A stretch of 11,834 nt of DNA from an uncultured Sutterella sp. (GCA_900552195.1 URYO01000024.1:1-11834); one strand, 5' to 3'; positions 1-6,105 are shown, counted from the first letter of the stretch. The notes: generated by a model not told the origin, from the sequence alone. Program-made: numbers and translations.

Positions 1-555
1 AACGTCGAAAAGCCAATCACAATACTGATTGAAAAAGTCTCTTCTCATTACAAACATATTCAGTATGTGTGTTTTCTTACCGCTCATCAGTTTTTCGAAG
101 GCCGGAAGATATTCGGAATATTTGTCTGCAAGGACAGCTCTTAACGTTTCGATATCTTCACGATGATGGGCGTGAACGTACTGAGATTCAACAGTTTCAA
201 TAAAGTAGTTTCGCTTCGGAGGCAGGATCACAGGACTTTCTTTCAGAAACTCGGTCCAATCGGAAAGAGAAAAGATGTCCTCTAGCGGATCGGAAGTTTT
301 CTTGATCCCGAAGTAACGCCGGTAATGCGTCAAGCCGATGGCGGTGACGGTTTCCGGTAAGTTGTGCCTAGCCCAGTAGAGGGCAGTCAACTCGCAGTAG
401 TTGGAATTTTTTTGAGAAATATTGACGCCTTCGTTATCCCTCACTCCGCCAAGATGAAGATCGGCCCGTTTTTGTGCACCAACCTCGATTGGAAGATAAG
501 GATCTTCATGCGGAAGACGATATGGCCGATGGCAAGCAACAAGAATCTTTAACAC
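1..555 (-). CDS. DUF4422-type capsular polysaccharide glycosyltransferase, N-terminal part (runs off left edge)
   Basis: An uninterrupted minus-strand reading frame of 185 codons starts at GTG (555-553) and has no stop before the window edge. The product resembles DUF4422 proteins, glycosyltransferase-like enzymes found in capsule and LPS clusters. Visible family features are the start LKILVACHRPY (residues 2-12, the beta-strand plus 'H-x-P' opening), NISQKNSNYCELTALYWA (45-62), GLTHYRRYF (74-82), a PPKRNYFIETV segment with YVHAHH after it (about 115-135), and NMFVMRRDFF ending in WLFDV (about 166-185). The family is usually about 250 residues or more, so the C-terminus is missing only because of the window edge. 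GTG is chosen because an in-frame stop lies three codons upstream. No good Shine-Dalgarno precedes it, so translation may be coupled to the frame ending two bases upstream (558-560). The sugar substrate cannot be told. It is divergent from the flavoprotein gene. Confidence 0.85.
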   Translation of the reverse strand, partial: MLKILVACHRPYRLPHEDPYLPIEVGAQKRADLHLGGVRDNEGVNISQKNSNYCELTALYWARHNLPETVTAIGLTHYRRYFGIKKTSDPLEDIFSLSDWTEFLKESPVILPPKRNYFIETVESQYVHAHHREDIETLRAVLADKYSEYLPAFEKLMSGKKTHILNMFVMRRDFFNQYCDWLFDV

Positions 556-557
556 TG

Positions 558-647
558 TTATTTAGAGGAGAAGCCGAGGAGGGAAGCGTCGATTTCAACC
601 TTGTCAACGCCGACAGAAACTAAAAATTTTAAATCTCGGGGCCGCTT
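558..647 (-). pseudogene. possible 3' remnant of a gene upstream of the DUF4422 gene
   Basis: A short open minus-strand frame of 29 codons ends in VEIDASLLGFSSK and a TAA at 560-558, only two bases before the GTG of the DUF4422 gene. It has no ATG, GTG or TTG start, and it is closed upstream by an in-frame TGA. The tight spacing is what one sees between cotranscribed genes, so this could be the tail of a truncated polysaccharide gene. It is equally possible that the frame is chance. The product is not recognised. Confidence 0.2.
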
Positions 648-743
648 AATTCAATAGTAAGTCAACCGATGTAAGGAAAAAGGGCCAAATCTAGAATTTT
701 TCTCAATGACGGTTAAGCCAATACCTGGCTTCAACCTCTAATC

Positions 744-749
744 AAGGAG
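744..749 (+). promoter_or_regulatory. ribosome binding site of the flavoprotein gene
   Basis: AAGGAG lies nine bases before the ATG at 759 and fixes that start. The preceding intergenic stretch (561-743) holds no gene. I see no convincing -35/-10 pair there. Confidence 0.75.
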
Positions 750-758
750 AATAAACAT

Positions 759-2483
759 ATGTCCAAATCTGTCGTAACATCTCGCCGTTCTTTTATTAAG
801 GGCGCAGTAGCTGGTGCAGTTTCTGCCGGAGTTGCTCCCGTAATGGCAGCACCTGCCCCGCAGAATGGTCTTCCCGCCAAGTGGGACGGGGAAGCTGATG
901 TTGTGATCGTCGGTTTCGGCGGCGCCGGTGCAACAACCGGTATCGTTGCAGCACAGAACGGAGCAAAAGTTATCATTCTGGAAAAGAATCCTCAGAATCA
1001 TCACTACAGCAACACCCGTATGTCCGGTGGTATTTTCCACTGCCCGTTCAAAGACGGTGATCCGAAAGCATTGAAGGATTATGCTCAGGCCATGTTCTCC
1101 GGCGAAAACATCGACTGGAAAGAAGAAGGCGAAATTCCTGAATATGCGGAAGGTTTGGCTCAGCTGTGGGCAGACCTTTCTCCGACTAACTTGGAATTTC
1201 TGCAGAGCCTGGACCCGGCTTTCATCGGCGGCAGCCAGCCCGGCTTCAATAAAGCATCCTTCCCGAACTTCCCGGGCGCTAAAGAATGCAAATACAACGC
1301 CTATCGTGCTACTTATCAAAAACGCATGAAGAACTTCAACCAGAAATCGGTTGACAGTCCGAAGGAAGAAACCAGTTCCGGTGAAGCTTTCTGGCGCTGC
1401 CTCGAAGAAGGGGTCAAGAAGCAGGGCGAGAATATCAAGGTTTACTATGAAACTCCTGCAAGCAGCCTCCTTAAGAATGCCAAAGGAGAGGTTGTCGGAG
1501 TCGTCGCCACTCAGAACGGCAAGCCGGTTTATTTCCGCGGTAAGAAAGCAGTTGTTCTTTGCTCCGGCGGTTATGAATACAACAAACCGATGCGTCAGGC
1601 CTTCTTGGAAGGCCCCGGTATAGACGGATGGGCTTTCTACGGTACGACCTCCAACACCGGCGACGGTATTGCTATGGGTATGGCTGCAGGTGCCGGTTTG
1701 CAGAAAGTAGGTAAGTCTGCTGCCCGCGTTATCGTTCCCGCCCAGACACGTTATAACGGAATGCGCATTGGCTCTATCACACCGGCTGTCGGTTCTGCCA
1801 ACTCTATCGTGGTTGATAACTACGGTAACCGCTACGAAGCAGAAACCAAGGTTACGGATAATCCCAGCCGTTATTTCTTCTATAAAGCCGCTGTGACGTT
1901 CGATATTTCTTCTCTGAGCTATCCGAGAACTCCGTCCTGGATGATCTTTGATGAAAAACTTCGTACAAGCAAACCTCTGGTCGGCCTCGGTATTTCTACA
2001 GTTGGCTACGGCTTTATCGATTGGGACGAAAAGAACGAAAAACCCATTGCTTCCGGTTTGATCCTCAAGGCAGACTCCATTGAAGAACTTGCCAACAAGA
2101 TTAAACAGCATCCGGAAAATAAGGGCCGCATGGTTCCGGCAAATCTGGTTGAACAGGTCACTCGCTTCAATAAATTCTGCGATGACAAGAAGGACGCTGA
2201 CTTCGGCCGCAGACCCGCTACATTAGGCAAGATCGAACAGGGTCCGTTCTATGCAATGCCGTTGGTTGCCGGCGGCCCGAATACTAAGGGCGGCTTGCTG
2301 GCAGACGCAGACAGACGAGTTCTTGCTTGGGACGGCACTCCGATTCCTCGCCTCTATAGCGTCGGTGAAATCGCTTCTGCACTTAAGTTCGTTTATCAGG
2401 GCGGCGGAAACTTGACCGAATGCTTAGTCTACGGTCGTCATGTAGGTAAGAATGTCGCCGGTCTTCCCGATACGACACTTTAA
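759..2483 (+). CDS. Tat-exported FAD-dependent reductase, fumarate reductase / ketosteroid dehydrogenase superfamily
   Basis: This 574-residue periplasmic flavoprotein most likely reduces an organic acceptor with electrons from the tetrahaem cytochrome encoded next. Seen: a twin-arginine signal SRRSFIK (residues 8-14), an alanine-rich h-region and a likely cleavage after VMA (28-30). Then comes an FAD dinucleotide-binding fold with GFGGAG (52-57) and the ribose-binding Glu75 in VIILEK. The C-terminal FAD-contacting half includes GGPNTKGG (505-512), GLYxxGE-like LYSVGE (532-537) and YQGGGN (546-551). This C-terminal pattern is that of the FAD_binding_2 family. The flavocytochrome c fumarate reductase residues are not there: the TTRD arginine region reads KVTDNPSR (364-371), the HHTMGG histidines read GPNTKGG, and the NRLGG arginine reads YQGGGN. 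A simple fumarate reductase is therefore unlikely. Related flavoproteins act on urocanate, cinnamates, steroids or cardiac glycosides; the substrate here is unknown. Confidence 0.93.
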   Translation: MSKSVVTSRRSFIKGAVAGAVSAGVAPVMAAPAPQNGLPAKWDGEADVVIVGFGGAGATTGIVAAQNGAKVIILEKNPQNHHYSNTRMSGGIFHCPFKDGDPKALKDYAQAMFSGENIDWKEEGEIPEYAEGLAQLWADLSPTNLEFLQSLDPAFIGGSQPGFNKASFPNFPGAKECKYNAYRATYQKRMKNFNQKSVDSPKEETSSGEAFWRCLEEGVKKQGENIKVYYETPASSLLKNAKGEVVGVVATQNGKPVYFRGKKAVVLCSGGYEYNKPMRQAFLEGPGIDGWAFYGTTSNTGDGIAMGMAAGAGLQKVGKSAARVIVPAQTRYNGMRIGSITPAVGSANSIVVDNYGNRYEAETKVTDNPSRYFFYKAAVTFDISSLSYPRTPSWMIFDEKLRTSKPLVGLGISTVGYGFIDWDEKNEKPIASGLILKADSIEELANKIKQHPENKGRMVPANLVEQVTRFNKFCDDKKDADFGRRPATLGKIEQGPFYAMPLVAGGPNTKGGLLADADRRVLAWDGTPIPRLYSVGEIASALKFVYQGGGNLTECLVYGRHVGKNVAGLPDTTL

Positions 2484-2496
2484 TAAATCCTGAATC

Positions 2497-2517
2497 GGCA
2501 GGGGCTCGTCCCCTGCC
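2497..2517 (+). promoter_or_regulatory. intercistronic hairpin between flavoprotein and cytochrome genes
   Basis: GGCAGGGG (2497-2504) pairs perfectly with CCCCTGCC (2510-2517) around the loop CTCGT. There is no T-run after it, so it is not a classical terminator. It sits between the stop at 2481-2483 and the cytochrome ribosome binding site (GGAG at 2523-2526). It may protect the upstream mRNA or set the ratio of the two proteins. Confidence 0.6.
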
Positions 2518-2532
2518 TCTTCGGAGATAACA

Positions 2533-2877
2533 ATGAAAAAAATATTGGCTTTACTTCTTCTTTCTTTCCTAGCCGGATCGACTGCTTTTGCTGCAGACGG
2601 CGGACCTTATCTAGCTGACAGACACGTTGCCAGAGGTATGAAATGCGCAGATTGTCATACTCCTGATAACAAACTTAAAACCAGCGGCGATTTGGATATT
2701 TGCGCCTCTTGCCACGGTGATTACCAAGCCATGATTAAAAAGACAGACGGCAGATATGAGGTAAATCCTCACGGCCAGCATGAGGGAGCGCTTCCTTGCT
2801 CTGAATGCCATAAAGGCCATAAGCAAGGCGTGAACTACTGCGGCGGCTGCCACAACTTTGTCTACAAAGTGCCTTAA
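2533..2877 (+). CDS. periplasmic tetrahaem cytochrome c
   Basis: A 114-residue secreted electron carrier. A Sec signal peptide (residues 1-20, two Lys then a Leu-rich core, cleavage after AFA) is followed by about 94 residues holding four CxxCH haem c sites at C38, C57, C89 and C103. Exactly four further histidines remain in the mature chain (H31, H80, H83, H96). This suits four bis-His haems like the tetrahaem domain of flavocytochrome c fumarate reductases or the small tetrahaem cytochrome of Shewanella. It starts at ATG 2533 with GGAG seven bases ahead and lies 49 bases after the flavoprotein gene on the same strand. The arrangement implies that it delivers electrons to that flavoprotein, in effect a split flavocytochrome c. 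The quinol oxidase that would feed it (CymA or NrfH type) is not in this window. Confidence 0.93.
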   Translation: MKKILALLLLSFLAGSTAFAADGGPYLADRHVARGMKCADCHTPDNKLKTSGDLDICASCHGDYQAMIKKTDGRYEVNPHGQHEGALPCSECHKGHKQGVNYCGGCHNFVYKVP

Positions 2878-2915
2878 ACCGTTTTTCCTTCTCTAGTAAC
2901 TTATCCCTCCTTGCT

Positions 2916-2950
2916 GCTCCGTCGGTCCTTAGATTGACGGGGCTCTTTTT
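2916..2950 (+). terminator. intrinsic terminator of the flavoprotein-cytochrome operon
   Basis: GCTCCGTC (2916-2923) pairs with GACGGGGC (2936-2943), eight pairs with one G-U, over a 12-base loop. TCTTTTT follows. It lies 39 bases after the cytochrome stop. Confidence 0.8.
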
Positions 2951-2987
2951 ATCTGGAAGAAGAAAAATAATTCAGGTCAGCTTGACA

Positions 2988-3000
2988 GTAGATGTCTTAT
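2988..3000 (+). repeat. left terminal inverted repeat of the IS66 element
   Basis: GTAGATGTCTTAT matches the reverse complement of the right end (GTAAATGTCTTAT) at 12 of 13 positions. Weaker similarity continues inward (a shared TTCTT-like block and A-rich run up to about 3020). Confidence 0.8.
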
Positions 3001-3034
3001 AGGTTCGTATCTTAATTTAACCGCATGATCAATA

Positions 3035-3062
3035 CTGTCTCCAAGGAATAAGAAGGAGACAG
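3035..3062 (+). promoter_or_regulatory. hairpin that sequesters the tnpA ribosome binding site
   Basis: CTGTCTCC (3035-3042) pairs perfectly with GGAGACAG (3055-3062) over a 12-base loop. The tnpA Shine-Dalgarno AAGGAG (3053-3058) is largely inside the right arm, and the ATG at 3066 is three bases beyond it. A second AAGGA lies in the loop. Folding should hinder initiation, a common way for insertion sequences to keep transposase low. Confidence 0.65.
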
Positions 3063-3065
3063 ATT

Positions 3066-3389
3066 ATGGATATCAACTGGTCAAGATATATTGAGATCGC
3101 CCTAACACAGGACTTGGGCAGCGCCGAGGTGGCGAGATTGATTCGAACCGAGACCCGTCGCAAAGTCAACATCTCCGAAGTTAAACGGCGCCTTTCCGTT
3201 TCGAATCCCGAGGCAGTACAAAGTCGACAGGCTAATTCATTGGATGTTATTAATCTTTGCGAAGATAAAGCAGATGAAGAGTCGAGGCTGAGCATTTCAG
3301 CCGAGGGTATGACCTTCGAATTCAAGACGCAGCGTCCGGAAGAATCAGTCATCTTCATCCTGTCTCGTATGAGAGGAGACGTCATATGA
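3066..3389 (+). CDS. tnpA: IS66 accessory protein TnpA (Orf1-like)
   Basis: A 107-residue protein in the tnpA position of the element. Residues about 5-45 look like a helix-turn-helix: alternating helices with EVARLIRTETRRKVNISEVKRR. The C-terminus (FEFKTQRPEESVIFILSRM, about 84-102) resembles the short beta-strand plus helix tail of IS66 TnpA proteins. Overall similarity to familiar TnpA sequences is low, so the call leans on position. In the family TnpA is needed for transposition and is thought to bind DNA, but its exact role is not settled. The start is ATG 3066 with AAGGAG seven bases upstream, inside a hairpin. Its TGA (3387-3389) overlaps an ATG at 3386 in the ATGA style typical of coupled tnpA-tnpB. 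Confidence 0.7.
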   Translation: MDINWSRYIEIALTQDLGSAEVARLIRTETRRKVNISEVKRRLSVSNPEAVQSRQANSLDVINLCEDKADEESRLSISAEGMTFEFKTQRPEESVIFILSRMRGDVI

Positions 3390-3405
3390 ATATCCGCTTC
3401 ACGGC

Positions 3406-3729
3406 GTGCACGTGACGCCGGTAATTTCTCCTACTGATTTAAGAGGAGGCTTTCATCGGCTCTGTTCCCTCGCCCAAGACCAGCTCGGCATCAACTTGAG
3501 CAGCGGTAAGGAGGCCGTCGTCTTTCTCTCAAAGACGAGGAAGATCTGCAAGATCGTCACCACGGACGAGAAAGGCACGATGCTCCTAACACGCACTTTG
3601 CACAACGGACGCTTTGAGGAACTCATGGTTCGAGTCGGTCAGCAAGCCAAGTGCTCCTTGACTTTATCCGATTTAGAGCGATTTCTTAACGGGGAGCGGC
3701 TTTATACCAAAAGCGATACTTTCTGGTAG
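3406..3729 (+). CDS. tnpB: IS66 accessory protein TnpB (IS66 Orf2)
   Basis: A 107-residue IS66 Orf2 protein. The family signature runs from PTDLRGGFHRLCSLAQDQLG (residues 9-28) through AVVFLSKTRKICKIVTTDE (37-55) and LLTRTLHNGRFEE (60-72), matching the usual 'ptDMRkGfdgL ... vFvFrgrr.drlKiL.wdg.G..l..kRLe.GrF' layout over nearly full length. The open frame only allows GTG 3406 (or 3412) as a start. The well-placed signal is the ATG at 3386 with AGGAG at 3374-3378, but it lies in another frame and would give a nine-residue peptide. One extra base around 3397-3401 would fuse them into a normal N-terminus. This is either a frameshift mutation or a sequencing error. TnpB is required along with TnpA and TnpC in tested IS66 elements; its biochemical role is unclear. 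Confidence 0.88.
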   Translation: MHVTPVISPTDLRGGFHRLCSLAQDQLGINLSSGKEAVVFLSKTRKICKIVTTDEKGTMLLTRTLHNGRFEELMVRVGQQAKCSLTLSDLERFLNGERLYTKSDTFW

Positions 3730-3740
3730 TCCGGAGCTCC

Positions 3741-3787
3741 AATAACGCCATGCAGGCTCTTCTGAGGGCCTCCACGGCGTTATTTTT
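3741..3787 (+). terminator. intrinsic terminator between tnpB and tnpC
   Basis: AATAACGCC (3741-3749) pairs with GGCGTTATT (3776-3784), and the T-run continues to 3787. The loop region contains a smaller AGGC/GCCT stem. It follows the tnpB stop by 11 bases. This is unusual inside an IS66 operon, where the three genes are normally cotranscribed. Confidence 0.65.
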
Positions 3788-3811
3788 ATGTCTGCAGCAT
3801 TATTTATCATT

Positions 3812-3857
3812 TATAATCAAATGATTAATTATTTTTAAAGATAAAATATAATATAAT
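3812..3857 (+). promoter_or_regulatory. AT-rich candidate promoter region for tnpC
   Basis: Perfect TATAAT hexamers occur at 3812-3817, 3847-3852 and 3852-3857 in a strongly AT-rich stretch between the terminator and tnpC. No good -35 hexamer is seen at 16-18 bases, so this is tentative. Confidence 0.3.
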
Positions 3858-3881
3858 TTACCCAATAGATAATAATCGGGT

Positions 3882-4387
3882 GTGATAAAAATGCCGACCT
3901 CAACTCACTCTCCAATGAAGAACTGATTAAGCTGCTTACCCAGAAAGAAGAACAGCTTCGAATAGCCGAGGATTTGGCAGAGAAACGCGAGCGCTCCAAT
4001 ATAAAGTTCGCTCACGGCGTTACATCGCTGGCGCTTCTCCTCAAAGACGTCAACGGCAGCTACCTCGCGCAAGTGGAAGAGTACCTGAGTTACGCCGATG
4101 ATGAAGAATCTAAAAAGGCGATGAAAGTCCTCTATGACGTGATCTCCTACGGCATAAAAACTATTGGTGTCACTTCTGTACAAATTGCAAGTTTCTTCGC
4201 TCATGGAAACGAAGCCATGAAGGCAGGAGAAACTTCTGAACAGGCTTACGCTAAAGCACAAAGCAACTTGAAAGAATTGAAGCAGGTTCGCTCATTTACC
4301 AATAACGTCAAGGGAATCGTCAAGCTGAGCAACGCTATTGCCAAAAGCATCGAAAACATTGGATGCTTCGACAAATGCAACGGTTAA
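3882..4387 (+). pseudogene. tnpC: N-terminal part of the IS66 TnpC transposase, out of frame with the rest
   Basis: The frame open from 3869 to the TAA at 4385-4387 encodes the leader of TnpC: NSLSNEELIKLLTQKEEQLRIAEDLAEKRERS and onward, a charged heptad-like coiled coil of the kind that opens IS66 transposases. Helical Lys/Glu-rich sequence continues to SNAIAKSIENI. No normal start exists in this frame; the first possible one (TTG 3974) is inside the coiled coil. GTG 3882 and ATG 3891 lie one frame away, and one more A in the AAAAA run at 3887-3891 would connect GTG 3882 to it (V-I-K-N-A-D-L-N). At the 3' end the frame again fails: dropping one G of the GG at 4351-4352 joins SIENI to DASTNATVKTLQ of the next frame. 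I infer a single original tnpC from about 3882 to 5996 with two indels. A separate small gene is the alternative. Confidence 0.6.
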
Positions 4388-5996
4388 GACTTTGCAGGAA
4401 ATCTCTGAGATAAATAAGGAATCTGAACCGTCCCCTGTCAAGGAGAAACAGACGCATCGGGGTCACGTCAATAATATCGAGAATCTTCCGGAAGCCGGGC
4501 CGACTAAAGCGACAAAGATATCGGCAACTTGCCGAGAATGCGGAGAACCCTTGGCCGGATTTGAGGAGTTGATGGTTAATCTCAAAACCGCGATGACGGA
4601 CTTCGAAGCAGGCTGCCGACAGCAGAACACTTATACGATAGGGTTCTGTCAGAAATGCGGCCAGGCAGAGGTCTTCATGGATCCCGGACAAGATCATCCG
4701 CTCTTCCCGGACAGACACATGAGCACGAAAACCATCCTGTCTTGGAACCAGGCTATGTGCATCGGCATTCCTTTAGAGCGTGCTCTGAAGCGGTTCGAGC
4801 AAGAAGCCGGGCTGGGCTCCAACACCGGTTCTTACTCGCTGTTCGACTATCAACGATTTTATTTAAAGCCGCTCTTTAAGGCACTGGAAAAGGTTCTGCA
4901 GCAGCGCGATGTGCTCGTATGTGACGAAACGCCGTTTAGCTGCCTTCAGGATCAGGGACGCGGGAAGCTTCCTGCTTCAGGTGCCGAGGCAAAGGGCAAA
5001 ACCAACTATATAGTCGCGCTGACCACGGCCGATCATGCACCAAAGCCTATAACCCTCTATTACTACAGTCCGACTCGGAGCGCAGAGAACATAGGCCGAA
5101 TCTTGGAAGATTACGACTTTGAAACTCTGGTGACCGACGGTTACAGCGGATACAGGACGATACTTAATAACAGAAATCAGGATAAACCGATCCTCGATCA
5201 TGTTCGTCACCAATCCTGTTTGGTTCATCTGCGGCGGGAGATCCTGAAGGTCGTTCTGCCCTCGGATCTCTTCAAGAAGCTTCTCGATAAACCGGAAGCG
5301 TTCCTTATACAGCAGCTTGAAAAATTGCTCAAAGCCGATACCGAAGGCATGAAGCTGCACGCCGCATTAAGAGCAGTCAACTCGATCTTCTTATTTGAAG
5401 CCCAGAAAAATGATGGGCTTATCAGCCCGGAAAAAGCCAGGCTGGCTCAGGCCAAGCTGATGAAATGTCTTGACCGGATGATGATGCAGGCAAGCGAGGG
5501 ACTGGTCAGGCAAAAGGGATCTGTCTGGGAAAAAGCAAAGGACCATCCCGCTGCCAAGCCGTGTGTCTATTACCTTAATGCCCGGGAGGACTTTAAGACC
5601 TTCTTAGAAAATCCTGAGATCCCGCCTTGCACAAATAAAGTTGAACGTGCAATACGCGGCGTTGCCATTCTGCGTAAAAGCAGTCAGCATAAACATTCTC
5701 CCCAGTATATGGAAGCAATGTGTATCGCTCTGTCCGTTGACGCAATCCTAAGGGAAAATGGCGTAGACACGTTCCGTTGGCTTCAAGACTACAGCCAGGC
5801 ACTGTTCAAACACTTTACCGCTAAAGGCATTACTCAGCTGTGGAAAGAGACGGAATGTAAACAAAACAAGTTCTCTATCCGTTTACCTGACAAAATGGGC
5901 GCTGACGAAGTCAACAATCCGTACCTTCCGGAGAACCTGACCAAGGACTTTGATATGAAGCCTTGGCTGGACTCCATCTTTAATCCGTCAAAATAG
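4338..5996 (+). CDS. tnpC: IS66-family transposase TnpC, zinc-finger and DDE catalytic part
   Basis: This 552-codon frame (numbered from TTG 4338; the true start is probably upstream) carries the IS66 transposase core. A zinc-binding region with two CxxC pairs (C65/C68 and C104/C107) is followed by the segment with FPDRHMSTKTILSWNQAMCIGIPLERALKRFE. Then comes the DDE nuclease: D196 in LVCDETPF, D267 in LVTDGYSGY, and E436 in NKVERAIRGVAILRK, the typical IS66 glutamate region. The catalytic triad is intact, and the C-terminal tail (FRWLQDYSQALFKH) also fits the family. The protein would cut and join the element's ends, with TnpA and TnpB as partners. The N-terminal coiled coil is in a different frame (see the previous entry), so full-length protein is not made unless the ribosome or polymerase shifts frame or the indels are sequencing errors. 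Confidence 0.9.
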   Translation: MPKASKTLDASTNATVKTLQEISEINKESEPSPVKEKQTHRGHVNNIENLPEAGPTKATKISATCRECGEPLAGFEELMVNLKTAMTDFEAGCRQQNTYTIGFCQKCGQAEVFMDPGQDHPLFPDRHMSTKTILSWNQAMCIGIPLERALKRFEQEAGLGSNTGSYSLFDYQRFYLKPLFKALEKVLQQRDVLVCDETPFSCLQDQGRGKLPASGAEAKGKTNYIVALTTADHAPKPITLYYYSPTRSAENIGRILEDYDFETLVTDGYSGYRTILNNRNQDKPILDHVRHQSCLVHLRREILKVVLPSDLFKKLLDKPEAFLIQQLEKLLKADTEGMKLHAALRAVNSIFLFEAQKNDGLISPEKARLAQAKLMKCLDRMMMQASEGLVRQKGSVWEKAKDHPAAKPCVYYLNAREDFKTFLENPEIPPCTNKVERAIRGVAILRKSSQHKHSPQYMEAMCIALSVDAILRENGVDTFRWLQDYSQALFKHFTAKGITQLWKETECKQNKFSIRLPDKMGADEVNNPYLPENLTKDFDMKPWLDSIFNPSK

Positions 5997-6012
5997 TCAA
6001 CGATAATAAAAA

Positions 6013-6060
6013 CTCCGGTGCTCGTTAAGAGGACCGGAGCTGCACCGACTGCGTCGGTGC
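6013..6060 (+). other. two adjacent hairpins after tnpC
   Basis: CTCCGGT (6013-6019) pairs with ACCGGAG (6033-6039). Immediately after, GCACCGAC (6042-6049) pairs perfectly with GTCGGTGC (6053-6060) over a 3-base loop. Neither is followed by a T-run. They lie in the non-coding right end of the IS and may limit transcript passage or bind element proteins. Confidence 0.5.
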
Positions 6061-6066
6061 TTAGGC

Positions 6067-6094
6067 ATGCCCTTTTAAAAAGAATTTAGGGCAT
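6067..6094 (+). other. third hairpin at the IS right end
   Basis: ATGCCCT (6067-6073) pairs with AGGGCAT (6088-6094) around an A/T-rich loop. Its right arm runs into the terminal inverted repeat. Confidence 0.4.
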
Positions 6095-6105
6095 AAGACA
6101 TTTAC
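6093..6105 (-). repeat. right terminal inverted repeat of the IS66 element
   Basis: ATAAGACATTTAC is the reverse complement of GTAAATGTCTTAT and matches the left end at 12 of 13 bases. The terminal GTAA is the usual IS66 tip; the left end has GTAG. Confidence 0.8.

Larger units (their letters stand above)
2988..6105 (+). mobile_element. IS66-family insertion sequence (3,118 bp), probably decayed
   Basis: The element is bounded by imperfect terminal inverted repeats that begin with GTA, as IS66-family ends do. It holds the standard IS66 gene order of tnpA, tnpB (IS66 Orf2) and tnpC (DDE transposase), all on the plus strand. It is longer than the common 2-3 kb members because tnpC carries a long N-terminal region and because there is a non-coding stretch between tnpB and tnpC. 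The eight bases outside the left end (GCTTGACA) and the right end (GAACGAAG) are not a direct repeat, so the expected 8-bp target duplication is absent. Three apparent single-base frameshifts (near 3399, near 3890, near 4350) suggest an old or inactive copy. It lies between the flavoprotein-cytochrome operon and the end of the formate dehydrogenase operon and breaks neither. Confidence 0.88.

Noticed and set aside
364..552. 62-residue plus-strand open frame
   Set aside because: It is antisense to the DUF4422 gene, whose family motifs are clear on the minus strand.
738..2111. 457-residue minus-strand open frame
   Set aside because: It is the antisense shadow of the flavoprotein gene, has no ribosome binding site or domain, and the plus strand is clearly coding.
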